Of a DNA stretch of 64,000 bases, positions 11,122 through 22,757 are shown piece by piece. Each line of letters starts with the position of its first letter. The first letter of the stretch is position 1. The stretch lies in NCBI RefSeq assembly GCF_033958435.1, contig NC_134138.1, forward strand, positions 28,736,598-28,800,597. The letters run 5' to 3'. This DNA comes from Carettochelys insculpta. Its lineage: Eukaryota > Chordata > Testudines > Carettochelyidae. Both the position numbers and the translations under genes were made by a program. The notes below the pieces were generated by a model. The model saw only the letters and a program-made list of their open reading frames with translations, had not been told where the DNA came from and made no database searches.

Positions 11122-11550
11122 CTTTCTAATTTTACTTAGTGCATCCTTCCATCAACTGGTGTATATTTTTATAATGTTTTTATATTTATTAATTTGAAAC
11201 CAGGACATTAAAAATATTAGTATTTTAATCTGTATGAAATCTTAAATATTAAGCCTTTGTGTCAGTTGTTCTGTTTCTCTAACATCTAATGTAGCTATGG
11301 GTTTTTAGTGTGCTTTCCGTACTGCGGCTTGTGTCCTTAGTCACAGTTTTTAAGTGATGCTGCAGAATCGATACTTGCATTGAGGAAATACTAATTTTTC
11401 AATGCTCCTTTGCCATGTATGTAGTCCTGTACTGTATATCAAAATACTGAACATGTAAAATTACATTAATTTACTGTTAACTATGTGACATATTTAAACC
11501 CTATAGAGAAAAAGAATCTTAAATATAATAAACCACACATTGAGTTTTTA
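11122..11550 (+). other. ENPP2: ENPP2 3' UTR (end inferred)
   Basis: AT-rich sequence after the TAA with several 'ttttatatttatt' stretches that resemble AU-rich elements (11165-11200). The end is placed some 18 bp after the AATAAA at 11527. Use of a more distal site cannot be excluded. Confidence 0.65.
11527..11532 (+). promoter_or_regulatory. ENPP2: Polyadenylation signal AATAAA of ENPP2
   Basis: A canonical AATAAA about 405 bp after the stop codon, followed by a T-rich stretch (11543-11575) that could serve as the downstream element. It is the only AATAAA I noticed in this UTR. Confidence 0.7.
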
Positions 11551-11710
11551 ATGTCTTACTTTGCTTTCCTTTTAGAGGATATTTAAGTCACCGGAAGCTG
11601 ACTGGCTCAAACTTTGTCAGTAAGAAAGCCTGAAGCAATCTGTTGTGTATGCAAGCATGGTTCTGCTTTCTGAAGTTTCTATGAATCCAGGGTCCCCTTC
11701 TGATTCTAGA

Positions 11711-11960
11711 GGCATGTTTACGCTATGGGGAAAATGGATGTTGCTGTGGCCGATCTTCCTGAGTTTGTTTTAGCGCGTCTGGTAGGGATGTGCTAAATTG
11801 AACTCACCGGATGTCTCTGTCAGCACTGGTACTCCTGCTCCTCGTGAGTAGTAAGGCAAGTCAATGGGAGCCTTTGTTCCCATTGACCTCCCACAGTGGA
11901 GACAGTGTGGAAGCTTGAATTGATGTACATCGACTCCAGCTATGCCATTATTTATCATGT
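11711..11960 (+). mobile_element. Partial MITE of the Harbinger-TIR group
   Basis: It starts GGCATGTTTACGCTATG, a degraded version of the GGCTATGTCTACACTAG terminus. It shares 'aaggcaagtcaatgggag' and 'gactccagctatgcc' with the MITEs at 6385 and 38182. The right terminus is not recognisable, so it is truncated or decayed. Confidence 0.45.
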
Positions 11961-14596
11961 GTCTCTGACTGTTAGATTGGAGTGATTTAATTTGCAAGTT
12001 GATTGGAGCTAAACTGATCAGCACCCCAAATGCTCATATGTCTGAGGCTCGCAGGATTCTTTGTGTCTCCTAATTAACCACAAGTGGCTGCCTAATTGAG
12101 CCTACAAACCTCTGCTGGCAACATTAGTGCAACTGCGTGGTCTGCAGACTGTAGGTTCATAATACGTGTGTGAACAGAGGCACGGCTGTGGGGTTTGCCC
12201 AGGCGTCATTGGGAGTGCAATTCTAAAATGGCAGTTGATTATATTTTTATACAGGATATAACCAAAAGCTTAATCTGATTTGCAGAACCTCTATTGTTGG
12301 CTTAGAACGTGAGAGGTGACGTGTACAGCTCAAGCTGTAAACCTAGGTTTCTCTCAGCATTTTGGCTGCGATGCAAAAACATTTTAACCATTTTAAACAC
12401 TTTGTTCTTATCAGTTGGCAGATAGCTGTAAAAACCTAGGCTTAGCTGGTGTGGATAGTGGTTGGCATTCAAATATGGGGAAGGAGGGGGTGGCTTCAGC
12501 AAAGTGGCTCTGGCGACTAGCAATAAACACCATGCTGCCATTCTTAGCTGTTTGTCAGGGTGATGTGGGACTTCAGGCTCAGAGAGGTTTGCCATAGTTC
12601 TCTTGCTCATCCATAAACATGTGTATGTGTGTTGGGGTAAGGAGAAGCATGTTTTAGACCCATGGTGTCCAGCCAGTTCTGAAGCAGTAGTAAACTAGCC
12701 ACGTTCTTCTGAAAGCCAAGCCAATTAGCTACTCAACCAGCCAAATAGCCACATGTGGCTAGCATGTTGGACATCACAGACTTAGAGTGAAGATGGACAA
12801 CTGGCACTGGATGAGGGATATACATATCCAGATTAGTCCAAGGCCGCTGACTGGAGCCAGCTTTAAGAGAGTTTCGAAAGTGGCCTCCTCATAGCAATCT
12901 GCACATTTGCGTACAAGAGTGGAGTTAAACTGAAACCAAACAACTGGTTGTTAATTTCTCCATTGATTTTTATGAAGGTAAGACTTTCAAAACTTTTGAG
13001 TAATCCAGTAGTCAGGTCTTGGTCTTCTATATATTTTATATGTCAAAGTCTGTTTAATTTATCAATGAATGTGATATTAGCATTTTAATAGAAAAGACTA
13101 ATGGTTGTAATGAAATAAATGCACATAGCTTTGTTTGAGAAATGGTCTATTCTTGCAACATAAAAGTTGTCTCTTGTGGTCGTCTGGTAACACTGGAAGT
13201 ATTTTATTTTTCTATTGACTCCAAACAGAGCTTTCTGCCACCACAGACTTTAATTTCTTACATGCCCTACAAAGGATAGTTTCCAGTTACAATGTCTCTG
13301 AAATTGATAACTGTTATATAATGTGAACTTGTATAAACTGAATCAAAGACCAATCCTGTGTGCTGATTGATCTTCAGATCAGTTTTTAATGATGTAATCC
13401 TCTTCCATTTCCTTTAGATGAAAAATATGCTGAGCTATAACCATGGAATATGAGATCTCTTTATTTAATTAAAAAAAACCACTCTGCGTCAGGCACCTGC
13501 TACAGAAATGGTTGCCTGGACCTCTGCTCTTCTATTTTGATTTCATTGAACAATGGTGGCTTAAAGACCAATAAGTTTAGAAGTGTGAAATTTAACTCAT
13601 TGTTTCATAACATCAAGGTATGCAATGCTTTAGTTTTCTTTCTGTGGACAGCAGGGAATGATATTGTCACCTTGCCCTAAATTGTTGATTTATTGCTAAG
13701 TGTTTGCTGGAGTCCATCACCAGAGGTGTCTGCATTTAAGTAATGTGTGTGGTGACCTCCTGGTTATAAGATACTCCTTGTATGATGAAAGGTGCTATGT
13801 GAATGTAAGACTTTTTTAGTACAGAACTGAAGCTTTGAAAAACTCCTCCAAATCTCCAAAGGTACATCTATACTTAATACATGTTTGACAGGCTGTGATC
13901 AATCCTCCAGAGTTTGATTTTTGCTGTCTGTGAAGATCTGCAAGATCAACCTTGTTATATGGCTACAGGCAATTACAGAATAAGCCCCCAACAGGTCAGC
14001 ACATCTTGAGATGGGATGTAGCTCTTAACATGTAAAATCCTTCAAAAATCTCATTTTCGTGTCTTGCAGCCATCAGCTGTTTCAGGATAAGCACAGAATC
14101 TTGAATTCAGGAGTTGGCAGGACCAGTAAGGAAAGGGAGGAAGGTTTAACTCATGAGTGATCTTGTTTTAGAACAGCTAGATTTGTGGTGTCTGTGTACA
14201 CCTGTATTACAGCATTTTGAACTATAAAATTTTACGTTTGCTTGGCATTCACAGTCTTAAAAAACAACCTTGGTGGACCATTCTCTGTTGGAGGATGTTG
14301 CTTTGGTCCTGAATAAATTGCTTACAACTCCAAGAGCAAATGGGAGGAGTCCCTCCCTCCCCCACCTTTTTACCCAAAAAAAAAAAAGAAAACTTTTGCA
14401 TAGTCTCAATCTAAGTATCCTGCTCCAGCTAGCTGAGCTGCTGCATGTTCTTGTACATTTTGGGCAGACTAGGGAATTTAAAAGCTCCTGGTGAAGTAGT
14501 TTGAGGCAGGTATTGCAGATCATCTGAAGTACCTCTGATCTACAGAGAGTCTGGTAATTTTTTCACAGATCAGGACATTTCAGCTAGGGTAGCTGG
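11961..14596. other. Intergenic DNA, little recognised
   Basis: No supported gene. A small candidate at 12660-12783 has inverted ends of the type 'tgrtgtccarc', possibly a short hAT-like MITE without a clear TSD. At 13862-13880 'ggtacatctatacttaatac' faintly resembles a decayed MITE terminus. The rest is AT-rich and uninformative. Confidence 0.4.
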
Positions 14597-14700
14597 TGGG
14601 GAATGGCGGAAGGCTGGTGGGGAGCCAGTGGGGACTGGCGAGGAGCTGGCTTATCCTTTTTATCTTATTTATCTATTTTTTTAAATTTCTATTCTATTTC
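14597..14700 (+). repeat. Fragment shared with the element at 15360-15908
   Basis: The words 'gtggggagccagtggggact' and 'ggagctggcttatcc' are followed by a TTTATTTATCT-rich run. The same order appears at 15555-15680, so this is a short direct repeat, probably a fragment of the same DNA transposon. Just after it (14745-14790) is a weak MIR-like patch ('tggaaactgaggcacttaga'). Confidence 0.45.
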
Positions 14701-14799
14701 TTCTTTTTTACAGTCACAAATTAATGTTTCTGCCATCCCTGCAGGGTCACCATGTTTTACAAATGTGGAAACTGAGGCACTTAGAGGTTGTCATGTATT

Positions 14800-15359
14800 C
14801 TAGGCTGTGTATTCAATGCCTCACCCATGAATAGCTCTATGTACGAGGCCAGAATACCACTCTTGTTTTCATGCCCAGATCATCACAATCCTAAGCCTCT
14901 CCAGGGCAGAGTTGCCAAGGGTGAGGAAAACATGTAATAGTTGTATAAAGTGGAAAGTTGAGAGTGGAAAATATATTTCTCATGTGACTTAAATCAATTT
15001 TAAAACCAGGATTCCAGAGGCAAAAGCCTAGTACATTGAGTACAGTAAATTAGTGCTGGATTGCGCCTTAGAAAGGCCTGTGTCCAATCCAACCAAACAA
15101 CAAATCAAAGCATTAGTGGTAATTCTGGCTCCCTGCCAATCCTCTCTCCAGGCTGCAGTTTGGATGCCAGCATTTGTGCGTGTGCATGTGCGTGTTGTGG
15201 GGTGGGGTGGGTGGGGGATGGGTTGTCTGGGTATCTTTAGATGCAAACTTCATGGATCTATAGCCTCCAACCCTGGTCCATGCATCTTCCTTTGCTCTGC
15301 CCCTGGGTGGAATTCTGTACATCTAATGCACCCATTCTTATATATGGAATATGTGCTGA
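14800..15359. other. Intergenic DNA with a GT-rich run
   Basis: No gene or repeat terminus recognised. A GT-rich low-complexity run lies at 15178-15230. Confidence 0.4.
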
Positions 15360-15908
15360 TAGGCTAAGTCACTTTGCTATAAGTCGTTCCACATATAAGT
15401 CATTAATTCAGGAAAGCAGATTCATGATAAGTTGCTCTGATCCGTACTTACGTCATTTAGGGCCCGAGGGACCAAAAGCCAGGAACATAGTGGAGCTTCG
15501 TGGTGGTGGGGCAGCTGGCGCTGTGGTGCAGGGGCCCTGGAAGTGAGCCCTGAAGTCATGGGAGACCAGTGGGGAGCTGCAGGGAGCCGGAGGGGAACTG
15601 CGTGGAGCGGGTGGGGACTTGTGGGGAGCTGGCTTATCTCTTTCTATTTATTTATTTCATATTTTTTCTTATTGTTCATTATTATTTATCTATGCATTTA
15701 TTCTATGTATTTATTTCTATTCAATTTATTGTTTTTTGTGAGTTACATGTACATTATATGTACTATATGTGTGAACTGTGTATGTTGAGGACATATCTCA
15801 AGCTAATTACTTTATTCCCTATGGATATTAATTCCCCTTTATAAGTCATTTCAATATACGTTGCACTATTTAGGATCGTAACCTGGACATATAACAAGGA
15901 CCCCCTGT
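15360..15908 (-). mobile_element. Tigger-like (Tc1/mariner) non-autonomous relic
   Basis: The right end read inverted begins CAGGGGGTCCTTGTTATA after a TA dinucleotide (15907-15908), as in Tigger-type termini. 'ataagtcatt' motifs occur near both ends (15395-15405 and 15841-15850), consistent with decayed inverted ends. The interior has the G-rich and TTTAT-rich blocks also present at 14597. No transposase is left and the left end is uncertain. Confidence 0.4.
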
Positions 15909-16960
15909 ATCGAGAGAATAAAGCTGCCAGCAAATGGATGATGTTTTATTAATGGGACAGCTTCAAAATGGGGCCACATGTGTTTTTTGTGTTTAAAGTT
16001 CATCCCTTGTTTAAGACAGGAGAAAAGGTATTTTAAACACTGGGGAGATACCTAATCTAGTTTCTTCTTTGCACTTGTGTAAATACAAGATAAGATCAGT
16101 ATTCCCAAGGTTACTGCAAACAGCCCATTGCTACAGAGTGCAAGCTAACATTTATGAAAAATGTATGCTGACATGAAAACCAGCATTGCTGCAGTAAATT
16201 GCGGTAAGCCAAACCTCTTGTTTCTTTGCGTTTACAAGTCAAAAATTTTGACTAATGAGATGTAAATTACTGAATCTCAGGGCAGAAAGAACGGTCGCTT
16301 TAAAAGTTTCCTTTTCATAATGTTAGCGTTCACTGTGCACATGCAGGCAGAGGCAATAGTTGCTTTTAGGACGGTCAAGCAATTGAAGAATATTAATCAT
16401 GAGTTTATAAAAGTTTGTTGCAGCTTTAGTTGCACTGTTAAAAACAATAGTAGAATACAGTTTGGAAAAATGGAGAGGTTTTCAATATTTTCAAATATGG
16501 GTTTGGGTCTGGAGGCTCTGGGCTCCAGTACCAGTTGGGGTATGGGGATTAAGCCTTTGTCAGGGCTTGTGTATGTGTCAGGATACTGGGCTCACAGTTC
16601 CAGGCTTTTCCTGCTCAAGGCTTCAGCCCAGCCTTGCTGGTTTCTTCCTCCATGCCCAGAGGTATGTGATGAAGGTGTTAAAATTACCGCGTTAATTTTC
16701 TTTTTGGTTAATCACAGGCATTAACTTGGATTAAGTGATACGGACAGCCGCTGCGGGCCTCAGGGCAAGGTGGGAACGGGGCCTGGCTGTGCACCCGGGA
16801 AGGGGCAGAGCCAAGAGCAGAAGGGCCGTGGCCAAGGGCAGTCTGCTCTCAGTGCTGCCTGGTTCACACCACTGTCCCCCCCCACCCACTCCCTTTCAGC
16901 TGTGCGCAGCCAGAACAGCGCTGCCACAGCACTTCAAAGGAGCCAGGAGCTTTGGGCACT
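15909..16960. other. Intergenic DNA, becoming GC-rich
   Basis: No gene recognised. From about 16735 the sequence is GC-rich and may belong with the repeat block that continues after 17066. Frames here are short and overlap on both strands, so I do not call them genes. Confidence 0.4.
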
Positions 16961-16973
16961 GCCAAAGTACTAG

Positions 16974-17052
16974 CAACGAAGGGTCCTGTGGCACCTTATA
17001 GACTAACAGAAAAGTTTTGAGCATGAGCTTTTCATGAGCACAGACTCACTTC
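16974..17052 (-). mobile_element. 79-bp truncated Penelope-tail insertion with 13-bp TSD
   Basis: Flanked by identical GCCAAAGTACTAG at 16961-16973 and 17053-17065. The plus strand reads 'ggcaccttatagactaacag' then 'gagcatgagcttttcatgag', so the sense strand is minus. It lacks both the CTGAT part of the core and the distal GGTAGCCGTGTTAGTCTG end. It is the shortest tail copy with a perfect TSD here. Confidence 0.88.
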
Positions 17053-17065
17053 GCCAAAGTACTAG

Positions 17066-18250
17066 TGGCTGCAGCCAGAGCTCTGGGCCCCTTTGAAATG
17101 CTGGGCTTGGAGGCATCTGTACCCGATGTCGCACCTCTCCCTGCCATTGCTGGGCCTGGCCCTTGTTGTTTTTGAAACATATTGCCTTCTGAGTCTGCTG
17201 CTGAAAAGCCAGGTGACCATTCCTGCCACTTGTCTTGCATGTTTCAGCATTGGCAGGTGAAGAACTCAAACCAATAATAACACAGATTCAACCTCCTAAA
17301 AGCACCATTCTCTGGTCTGGCAGCATCCAGGGGCTGGCGCGACACAGATGTTACTGGACCAAAGACCCTGGGTTGGGAGGGGTGGCAAGGCAGATGGAGC
17401 CCAGTGTTAGGGGAGGCCGGCCGCCCTGGGCAGGGTATTCCAGCAGGTCTTTTGTTGCTGGCCAGAGCTGGCTTCCAGAAGACTGGGGCGACACCAACAG
17501 CCTGGCCAGGGTTGAAGCTGGTGCCCACTGGGCTGGCACTGTGCTGGTGGTCTAGCCAGGTCGTAGCCAGAGCCAGTGCCCTAGCCAAGGCTGGATCCAG
17601 CCTCCACAGTGCCAGGGCTGCACCAGCGGCGCCTGTGAAACTGGGACTTAGTCTGGAGCCTGCAGAGCTATGGCCGTCTCCCGCAACCATGGGACCATGG
17701 CCACACTGGCAGCCTGGCTGGGGTCTGAGCCAACCCCTGGGTCTGGTCCCAGAGTCAGCAGCTGTGGTGCCAGAGCCAGACCCCGCAGCCAGGGCTGGAG
17801 CCGGCTTCCACAGGGCTGGTGCCGGGCCTGCACTGGTGGCACCGTGGGGCTGGGGCTGCTTTGGCAGCCTGGATGGGGCCAGAGCCAGGCCTTGTCCAGC
17901 ACCCGTGGGCTGTGGTTGCATTCACTTTCAGCAATTATGGGGCCGGGGCTAGAGCTGGCAGCAGTGCCTGCAGGGCCAAGTCTGGCATCTCAACTGGAGC
18001 CAGCCTCCACAGCTGGTAGCCCAAGTCAGCCCAGAAGGGGCTGAGGTCTGGGCAGAAGGTAAGGGGGGCCTGGGGCTGGAGATGGGGCCGGGGGGGGTGT
18101 CAAAAATAGAACAGGCAGCAGGGAGAAGCATCAGACTGGGTGGCTGGAGGCAGGGGACCTCCCCTCATCCAGCAACTTCCCTCATTTAGGACCAGTGAGG
18201 TCCAGAGGGTGCTGGATGAGGGAGATGCAACTTGTAGCAGAGTTCCAGGC
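17066..18250. repeat. GC-rich block, probably an old DNA transposon interior
   Basis: A GC-rich stretch (about 17285-18130) with frames up to 225 codons on both strands, dominated by Ala, Gly, Pro, Ser and Trp, as chance frames in GC-rich DNA are. Its left flank 'cagattcaacctcctaaaag' resembles the terminus of the TA-flanked MITE at 63377, and near 18205-18235 there is 'gtgctggatgaggg'. I suspect an expanded member of that family but cannot show the right terminus. No protein motif recognised. Confidence 0.35.
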
Positions 18251-18384
18251 TCCACTTGGTTGTCCCTGTGGGTAGAACATGCTAGAGAACATTGGAAATT
18301 TTGTCACAAGGAAGCCTTGACCCAAGATGGTGAATGTTCTTCCTTAGAATATACCTTGGCACTGTTTGTCTCAAGCTTGGAATG

Positions 18385-18530
18385 AATAACAGGGAATAGA
18401 AAACTTGATTGCCAGCTCTGCTCATTCCTTCTGAGGCACCTGGCATTGGCCACTGCTCGAAGACAGGATACAGGGCTAGATGGACCTTTGGTCTGACCCA
18501 TTATGACCATTCTTCTGCTCTTACGTTTTG
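18385..18530 (+). mobile_element. CR1 LINE 3' tail
   Basis: The words 'ggcattggccactgctcgaa', 'tagatggacctttggtctga' and 'cccattatgaccattcttct' form the CR1 3' untranslated tail in sense. It is heavily 5'-truncated with no coding part. Confidence 0.7.
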
Positions 18531-18784
18531 GGGCCAGCTGTAGAATTTAGTGAACAGTTCTGTTTGCTGCATGAGAGAGAATCTAACTCTGACTGAATGG
18601 GGGGGGAGGGGACAGAAAAATGAAAAGGAGAGGAGAGACTTGGGAGGTTCAGGAAGGTTAGTCCCAGGTCCTGCCTCCTCTTCCCTAGCCTGCTTCTGAG
18701 CCTTCTCATTATAGACTGCAAGCCTGACTTTCTACTGAACAGATCTGACCCTGAGGATAGGGCTGTGTAGCCAGGGTCATGGCC

Positions 18785-19000
18785 ACCAGAGGTGGAGAAA
18801 GTACCCAGAAAAGTTACTTGAGTAAAAGTGCAGCTGTGTTTACTTCTGAGTATTTGAGCACAATAAAGATGTGGAGGGGAGGGTGTACTTTTACTCAGGT
18901 AGTTTTCCAGAGGGGTGCTGGTGACTTTTACTTAAGTACACCTCCCCCAAAAGCAGCTGTACTTTACTCAAGTACCTTTTTAAGTTTTTTGTCCCACATC
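18785..19000. mobile_element. Short inverted-repeat MITE, hAT-like
   Basis: The left part has GTTACTTGAGTAAAAGTGCA and the right part, read inverted, GTACTTGAGTAAAGTACAGC. The two halves form a hairpin around 18880-18920. The word set (AAAGTACC, ACTTGAGTAAAAGT) resembles hAT-type MITEs of other vertebrates. I found no definite TSD. Confidence 0.5.
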
Positions 19001-19184
19001 TCACAAACACTTATTGGAGAAAAAGCAAATCAGGTTTAAAAAGAAACCGTGAATCTTTTTCCCCGGGCAAATATTTTGTCTAGAAATAGCCACATTTGAA
19101 AACTGATATTAGGGTTAGAAGTTGGCCTAGATGTACTTCTAAACCACAGTATTTCTCAATGGAATTATATAGGAAGATACAGCT

Positions 19185-19480
19185 GACAGGGAACCTGCTG
19201 CAGAAGGTTATAAAATGGAGGCTGCAATTCTTCAGGCATATTTGCAGAATGAACCACAAATGAAAAATCAAGATCCTGGTATTTGACATAATGTACAGTT
19301 CGAATAGGCAGAACCCCCAAGCGAATGGCTATAGATATAGTAGATTGGTGTGGAACTAGTCTACAGAAACTAAGCCACCCTGCACTGGACAGGGAAAGAT
19401 GGAAAGAAATAGAGAGGCATCAGACACCAACGGGCACTGAGCCCAGTTATCGCTGCTGATATGGTCAACAGGGGCTTGTC
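19185..19480 (+). mobile_element. RTE-like LINE 3' fragment
   Basis: The plus strand reads LLQKVI, then HICRMN in frame, followed by words matching the 3' region of the minus-strand copy at 26825-27880 ('ccctgcactggacagggaaa', 'caacgggcactgagcccag'). It has only about 300 bp of the 3' end, with stop codons. Confidence 0.7.
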
Positions 19481-20612
19481 TTGTGACCACAGCCTTCTGA
19501 GATGAGGGGGGTGGGCAAATCAGACCCCCCTCATGTTGTTTCTGAAATGTGCTGCCTTGGAGTCAGAGGTGACGTTGAGGGTACATGGGGTCACATGCAC
19601 ACCCCTCCCTCCCCATCAGTGCTGTACCATGTCTGATGAGCATGGGGCAGTCCCACCTCTCCCCTGGAGTTGTGTGGCTTGAGAGCAGCAGGCAGGGGAT
19701 GGAGCATGGACAGAATGGGATGGGGTGGGGCAGCGGCATACACCCTGTCGCTCCCCCCGACCCACCCTTCTGGAATCCCTGCAATAGGCACGTCTGCTTG
19801 GAGTTGGTTGCCTCTGGTTGTCCTGCCCCCGTCTAGAGAAACCTGAGGCACAGTTCTGGAGAGCAGTCAGTCAGTGAGTTCCCTGCCTTCCCAGAAGTGG
19901 GCGGGCTCAGGCTTTGAGCTTCAGCCCTAGCGTGGCAGGACCATAGGCTCTGGCCACACGCTTTTGGGCTCCAGCTCCTGCTCCATTCACACTGATTCGA
20001 GTCCCATCCCCAGACACTGGCTGGCTGCATGGCTTAGGCCTCTGCCAGCCACCCACCCTTACTCCCTGGTGCCTGATGCCTTCCCTGACACCCTGTCCCA
20101 CACATTCAGGGCTTAATTTAGCCCCTGGCTTGCCAGAGCTGAATAAAGTATGCTGTGAAAAATGAAACTTGTATGCTTGGTGGCAATGCTTTTCACAACA
20201 ACCATGTGCTGGTCAGTTTCATGGCTCCCAGAATGGAGGGGGAAGAGAACCAGGTGGCAGCCTGGTTCCTGTCTCCCCACCACTTGCCGGACCCTGGAAA
20301 CTGAACAGCTCACCAGGGCTGATCAGTTTCCTGGCTGCTTCTCCTAGCCATGGGGCTGTCAGCCTGACAGCCATGTAGCTCGGGGAAGGCAGCGAGAAGG
20401 GGCTCTTAGCCTGCCTAGCTTCCCCCAGCTGTGGGAAGCTAGGCAGTCTGACAGCCACCGAGCAGATTCCAGTTGTGCTTAACTTGCATTAAAATGAGTA
20501 ACATGTACCATGAGGTCACATATGTTGGCAGTTTACTGAATTAAGAAACAAACAATGTATGCAAAGTACTTTGTTTACTGACAACAGTAGTATTGCACGC
20601 TGGAAACTTACA
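19481..20612. other. Intergenic GC-rich DNA with short internal repeats
   Basis: No gene seen. Around 20215-20460 there are imperfect repeated words ('ccctggaaactgaacagctc', 'agctaggcag', 'agcctgacagcca'), some inverted. These may be a decayed repeat that I cannot classify. Confidence 0.35.
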
Positions 20613-21044
20613 GGGTGCCTCTACACTAGCCAGTTACTTCAAAGTAGCTGGTACAATGTCAAATTAGTGGGCATCGCATCTACACGCGCCATGCGCTATT
20701 TTGACGTTGAAATCGATGTTAGGTGGCGAGACGTCGAAATCGCTATTCCCATCCGAAGATGGGACTAGCGCCCTACTTCGACATTCAACGTTGAAGTAAG
20801 GCGTGTGTAGATGATCCACATCCCGCTACTTTGAAATAGTGGGGTCCTCCATGGCAGCAATCAGCTGAGGGGTTGAGATGTGCTGTCCAGCCCCTGCGGG
20901 GCTCTATGATCACCGTGCACAGCAGCTCTTAAACACCATGTCGCCAGATTTCCTGTGGCAGGAAGCTGAGAGCGGGCAGGCAGCAGTACACGCATGTGCT
21001 AGCCCTGCACGCCCTCTACAGACCTCAACCCGACCACCCAGCGC

Positions 21045-21440
21045 CATGGCATCTAGCCAGCTCCCTGAGCACCCCCAGGACCCCCCCCCCCCCCCGAGGG
21101 GACCCAGGCACCCCCAGCAGCCAAATAGGGGACCAAAAAGGGGCAGGGCCCCTCCTGGTCAAAGACCCAGCTCCAAGACCTGCTGGGGCTCTGGGGTGAG
21201 GAGGAGGTGCTCCACGTGATGGGGAGCAAGCAGCAGAATGCAGAAGTATTCGCCTGACTGGCTGAAGGCCTAGCTGCCTGGGGTCACCCTGCCCACACTC
21301 CGGATCATGTCTGCAGCAAGGTGGAGGAGTTGCAGCAGGGTAACACCTGGGCCTGGGACTTGGCCAGCCAGTCTGGGGCCACCCCCGCTGCTTGCCCCTA
21401 TTACAGAGAGCTCAGGGCCATCCTGGGTCCTTGAGACACC
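21045..21440 (+). pseudogene. Myb/SANT-like protein of Harbinger copy A, broken
   Basis: It starts at MASSQLPEHPQD, followed by a proline-rich linker and then, in another frame, the trihelix-like domain: LQDLLGLWGEEEVLHVMGSK, then AEGLAAWGHPAHTPDH and CPYYRELRAILGP. There is an in-frame stop inside the domain (FA*LAEG) and another after ILGP, plus at least one frameshift. In active Harbingers this protein binds DNA and helps bring the transposase to the nucleus and to the ends. It lies head-to-head in convergence with the transposase. A remnant of its C-terminal part may extend to about 22550. Confidence 0.75.
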
Positions 21441-22757
21441 TCCTCCCCCCAAGCCACACTGGACACCGCAGCCAAGGAGTTCCAGCAGGCCTTGGAGCCT
21501 GAGTCTGGCCCGGAGGCCAGGGCCCACCTGAGGAGCCACACCTCGGGATGGTGGAGGAAGGGTCTGGCAGCAAGGAGAGGGGGGGTTTTAATAGACCTCC
21601 TTTCCCAGAGCACCAGCTGGGGGTCCGTCCACTGGGGCTCCCCCAACCATGGCAGTGGACGGTTAGGTATGTAGCCCACGGAGCAAACACCCACGGGGTG
21701 GAGGCACCAGACATGACTGCGGGGCCCACACACCCCCAGCGCACCCCGACCTGCAACTGCGCAGCCATAGAATGGTCCCAGGACAGTGGCATGGCCATCA
21801 GTGCCTGTCAGCACCCACACCCATGGACAGCACTGTGCCCTAACCCCGGGGTTGGGGGGACCATGCAATGGGGCCACCCAACAGGGACACCACACCCACC
21901 AATGGGAGATGGAGACCCAGCACCCAAAGTGGCATGGGGGGCATAAACCACGGGCCAGGGCCCAGCACTAACAGCCTTCCTCTACCTTTCTCCCTATCCA
22001 CAGCTGCACCATCCGAGGCCCCAGGCAGCCAGATGTCAGCCACAGCCAGCGCCTGAGAGCACCACCCAGGCCAGCAGGACAGGCACACCACTGCCAGACG
22101 CAGGAGATGGCCCCTGTGGACTCCCAGCTCCTGGCGGCTCTCTGGTGGCAGGCGGATGTGACCAAGGAGCCGCTCCGCTTCGACGGAGGAGTCCACCTGG
22201 CCCTGGGCAGCATGGGTGTATTCCGGGACGTAGCCGGGTCGCTCTGGGAGGCTGTCACCTGGCTCCTGCCCCCCCCACGCCACCCTCCCCGATGCTCCCC
22301 CCTCCCCCCACCGCCCTACCTGCCTTGTCCACTGCACCGCCTACTGCACCGTCTGCCAGCCCCCCCAAGACTGGAGCCCACTGGGGCTGAAGACCGGCCG
22401 GTGGACGCATCCCAGCCATATCTGCTGGTCCTCCTGGCCCCCAGCCGGCTGCACCAGAGACTGCAGACAAGGGGGGTGCCGCGACCCGTACCTGCCGGGG
22501 GTCGCACCCCTCTACACCTACCCCATGTTGATGGGTCAATGGCCGAGCCATCTGCTGGCCCCCTATTTGTATATAATTGTCCCCCTTTTTGTATATTGGT
22601 TCCAGTTTTTGTTGTGCGCATAAGACAATTTACCAGTATTCAATAATCCACAGTTTTATTTTCCAAAGAACCTGAGATGTGTGCTTGTTGGGGGGATGGT
22701 GTGCGGCCAGTGTGGGGAGGAGTGCACGAGGCCCTTTGGGGAAGGCCAGGAAGGTGC

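Noticed and set aside
17244..18044. Overlapping frames of up to 225 codons in GC-rich DNA
   Set aside because: Composition-driven, present on both strands, no start context or domain.
21401..22646. Additional frames of 128-179 codons inside Harbinger copy A
   Set aside because: Shadows of the dead Myb-like gene and GC-rich UTR; not independent genes.
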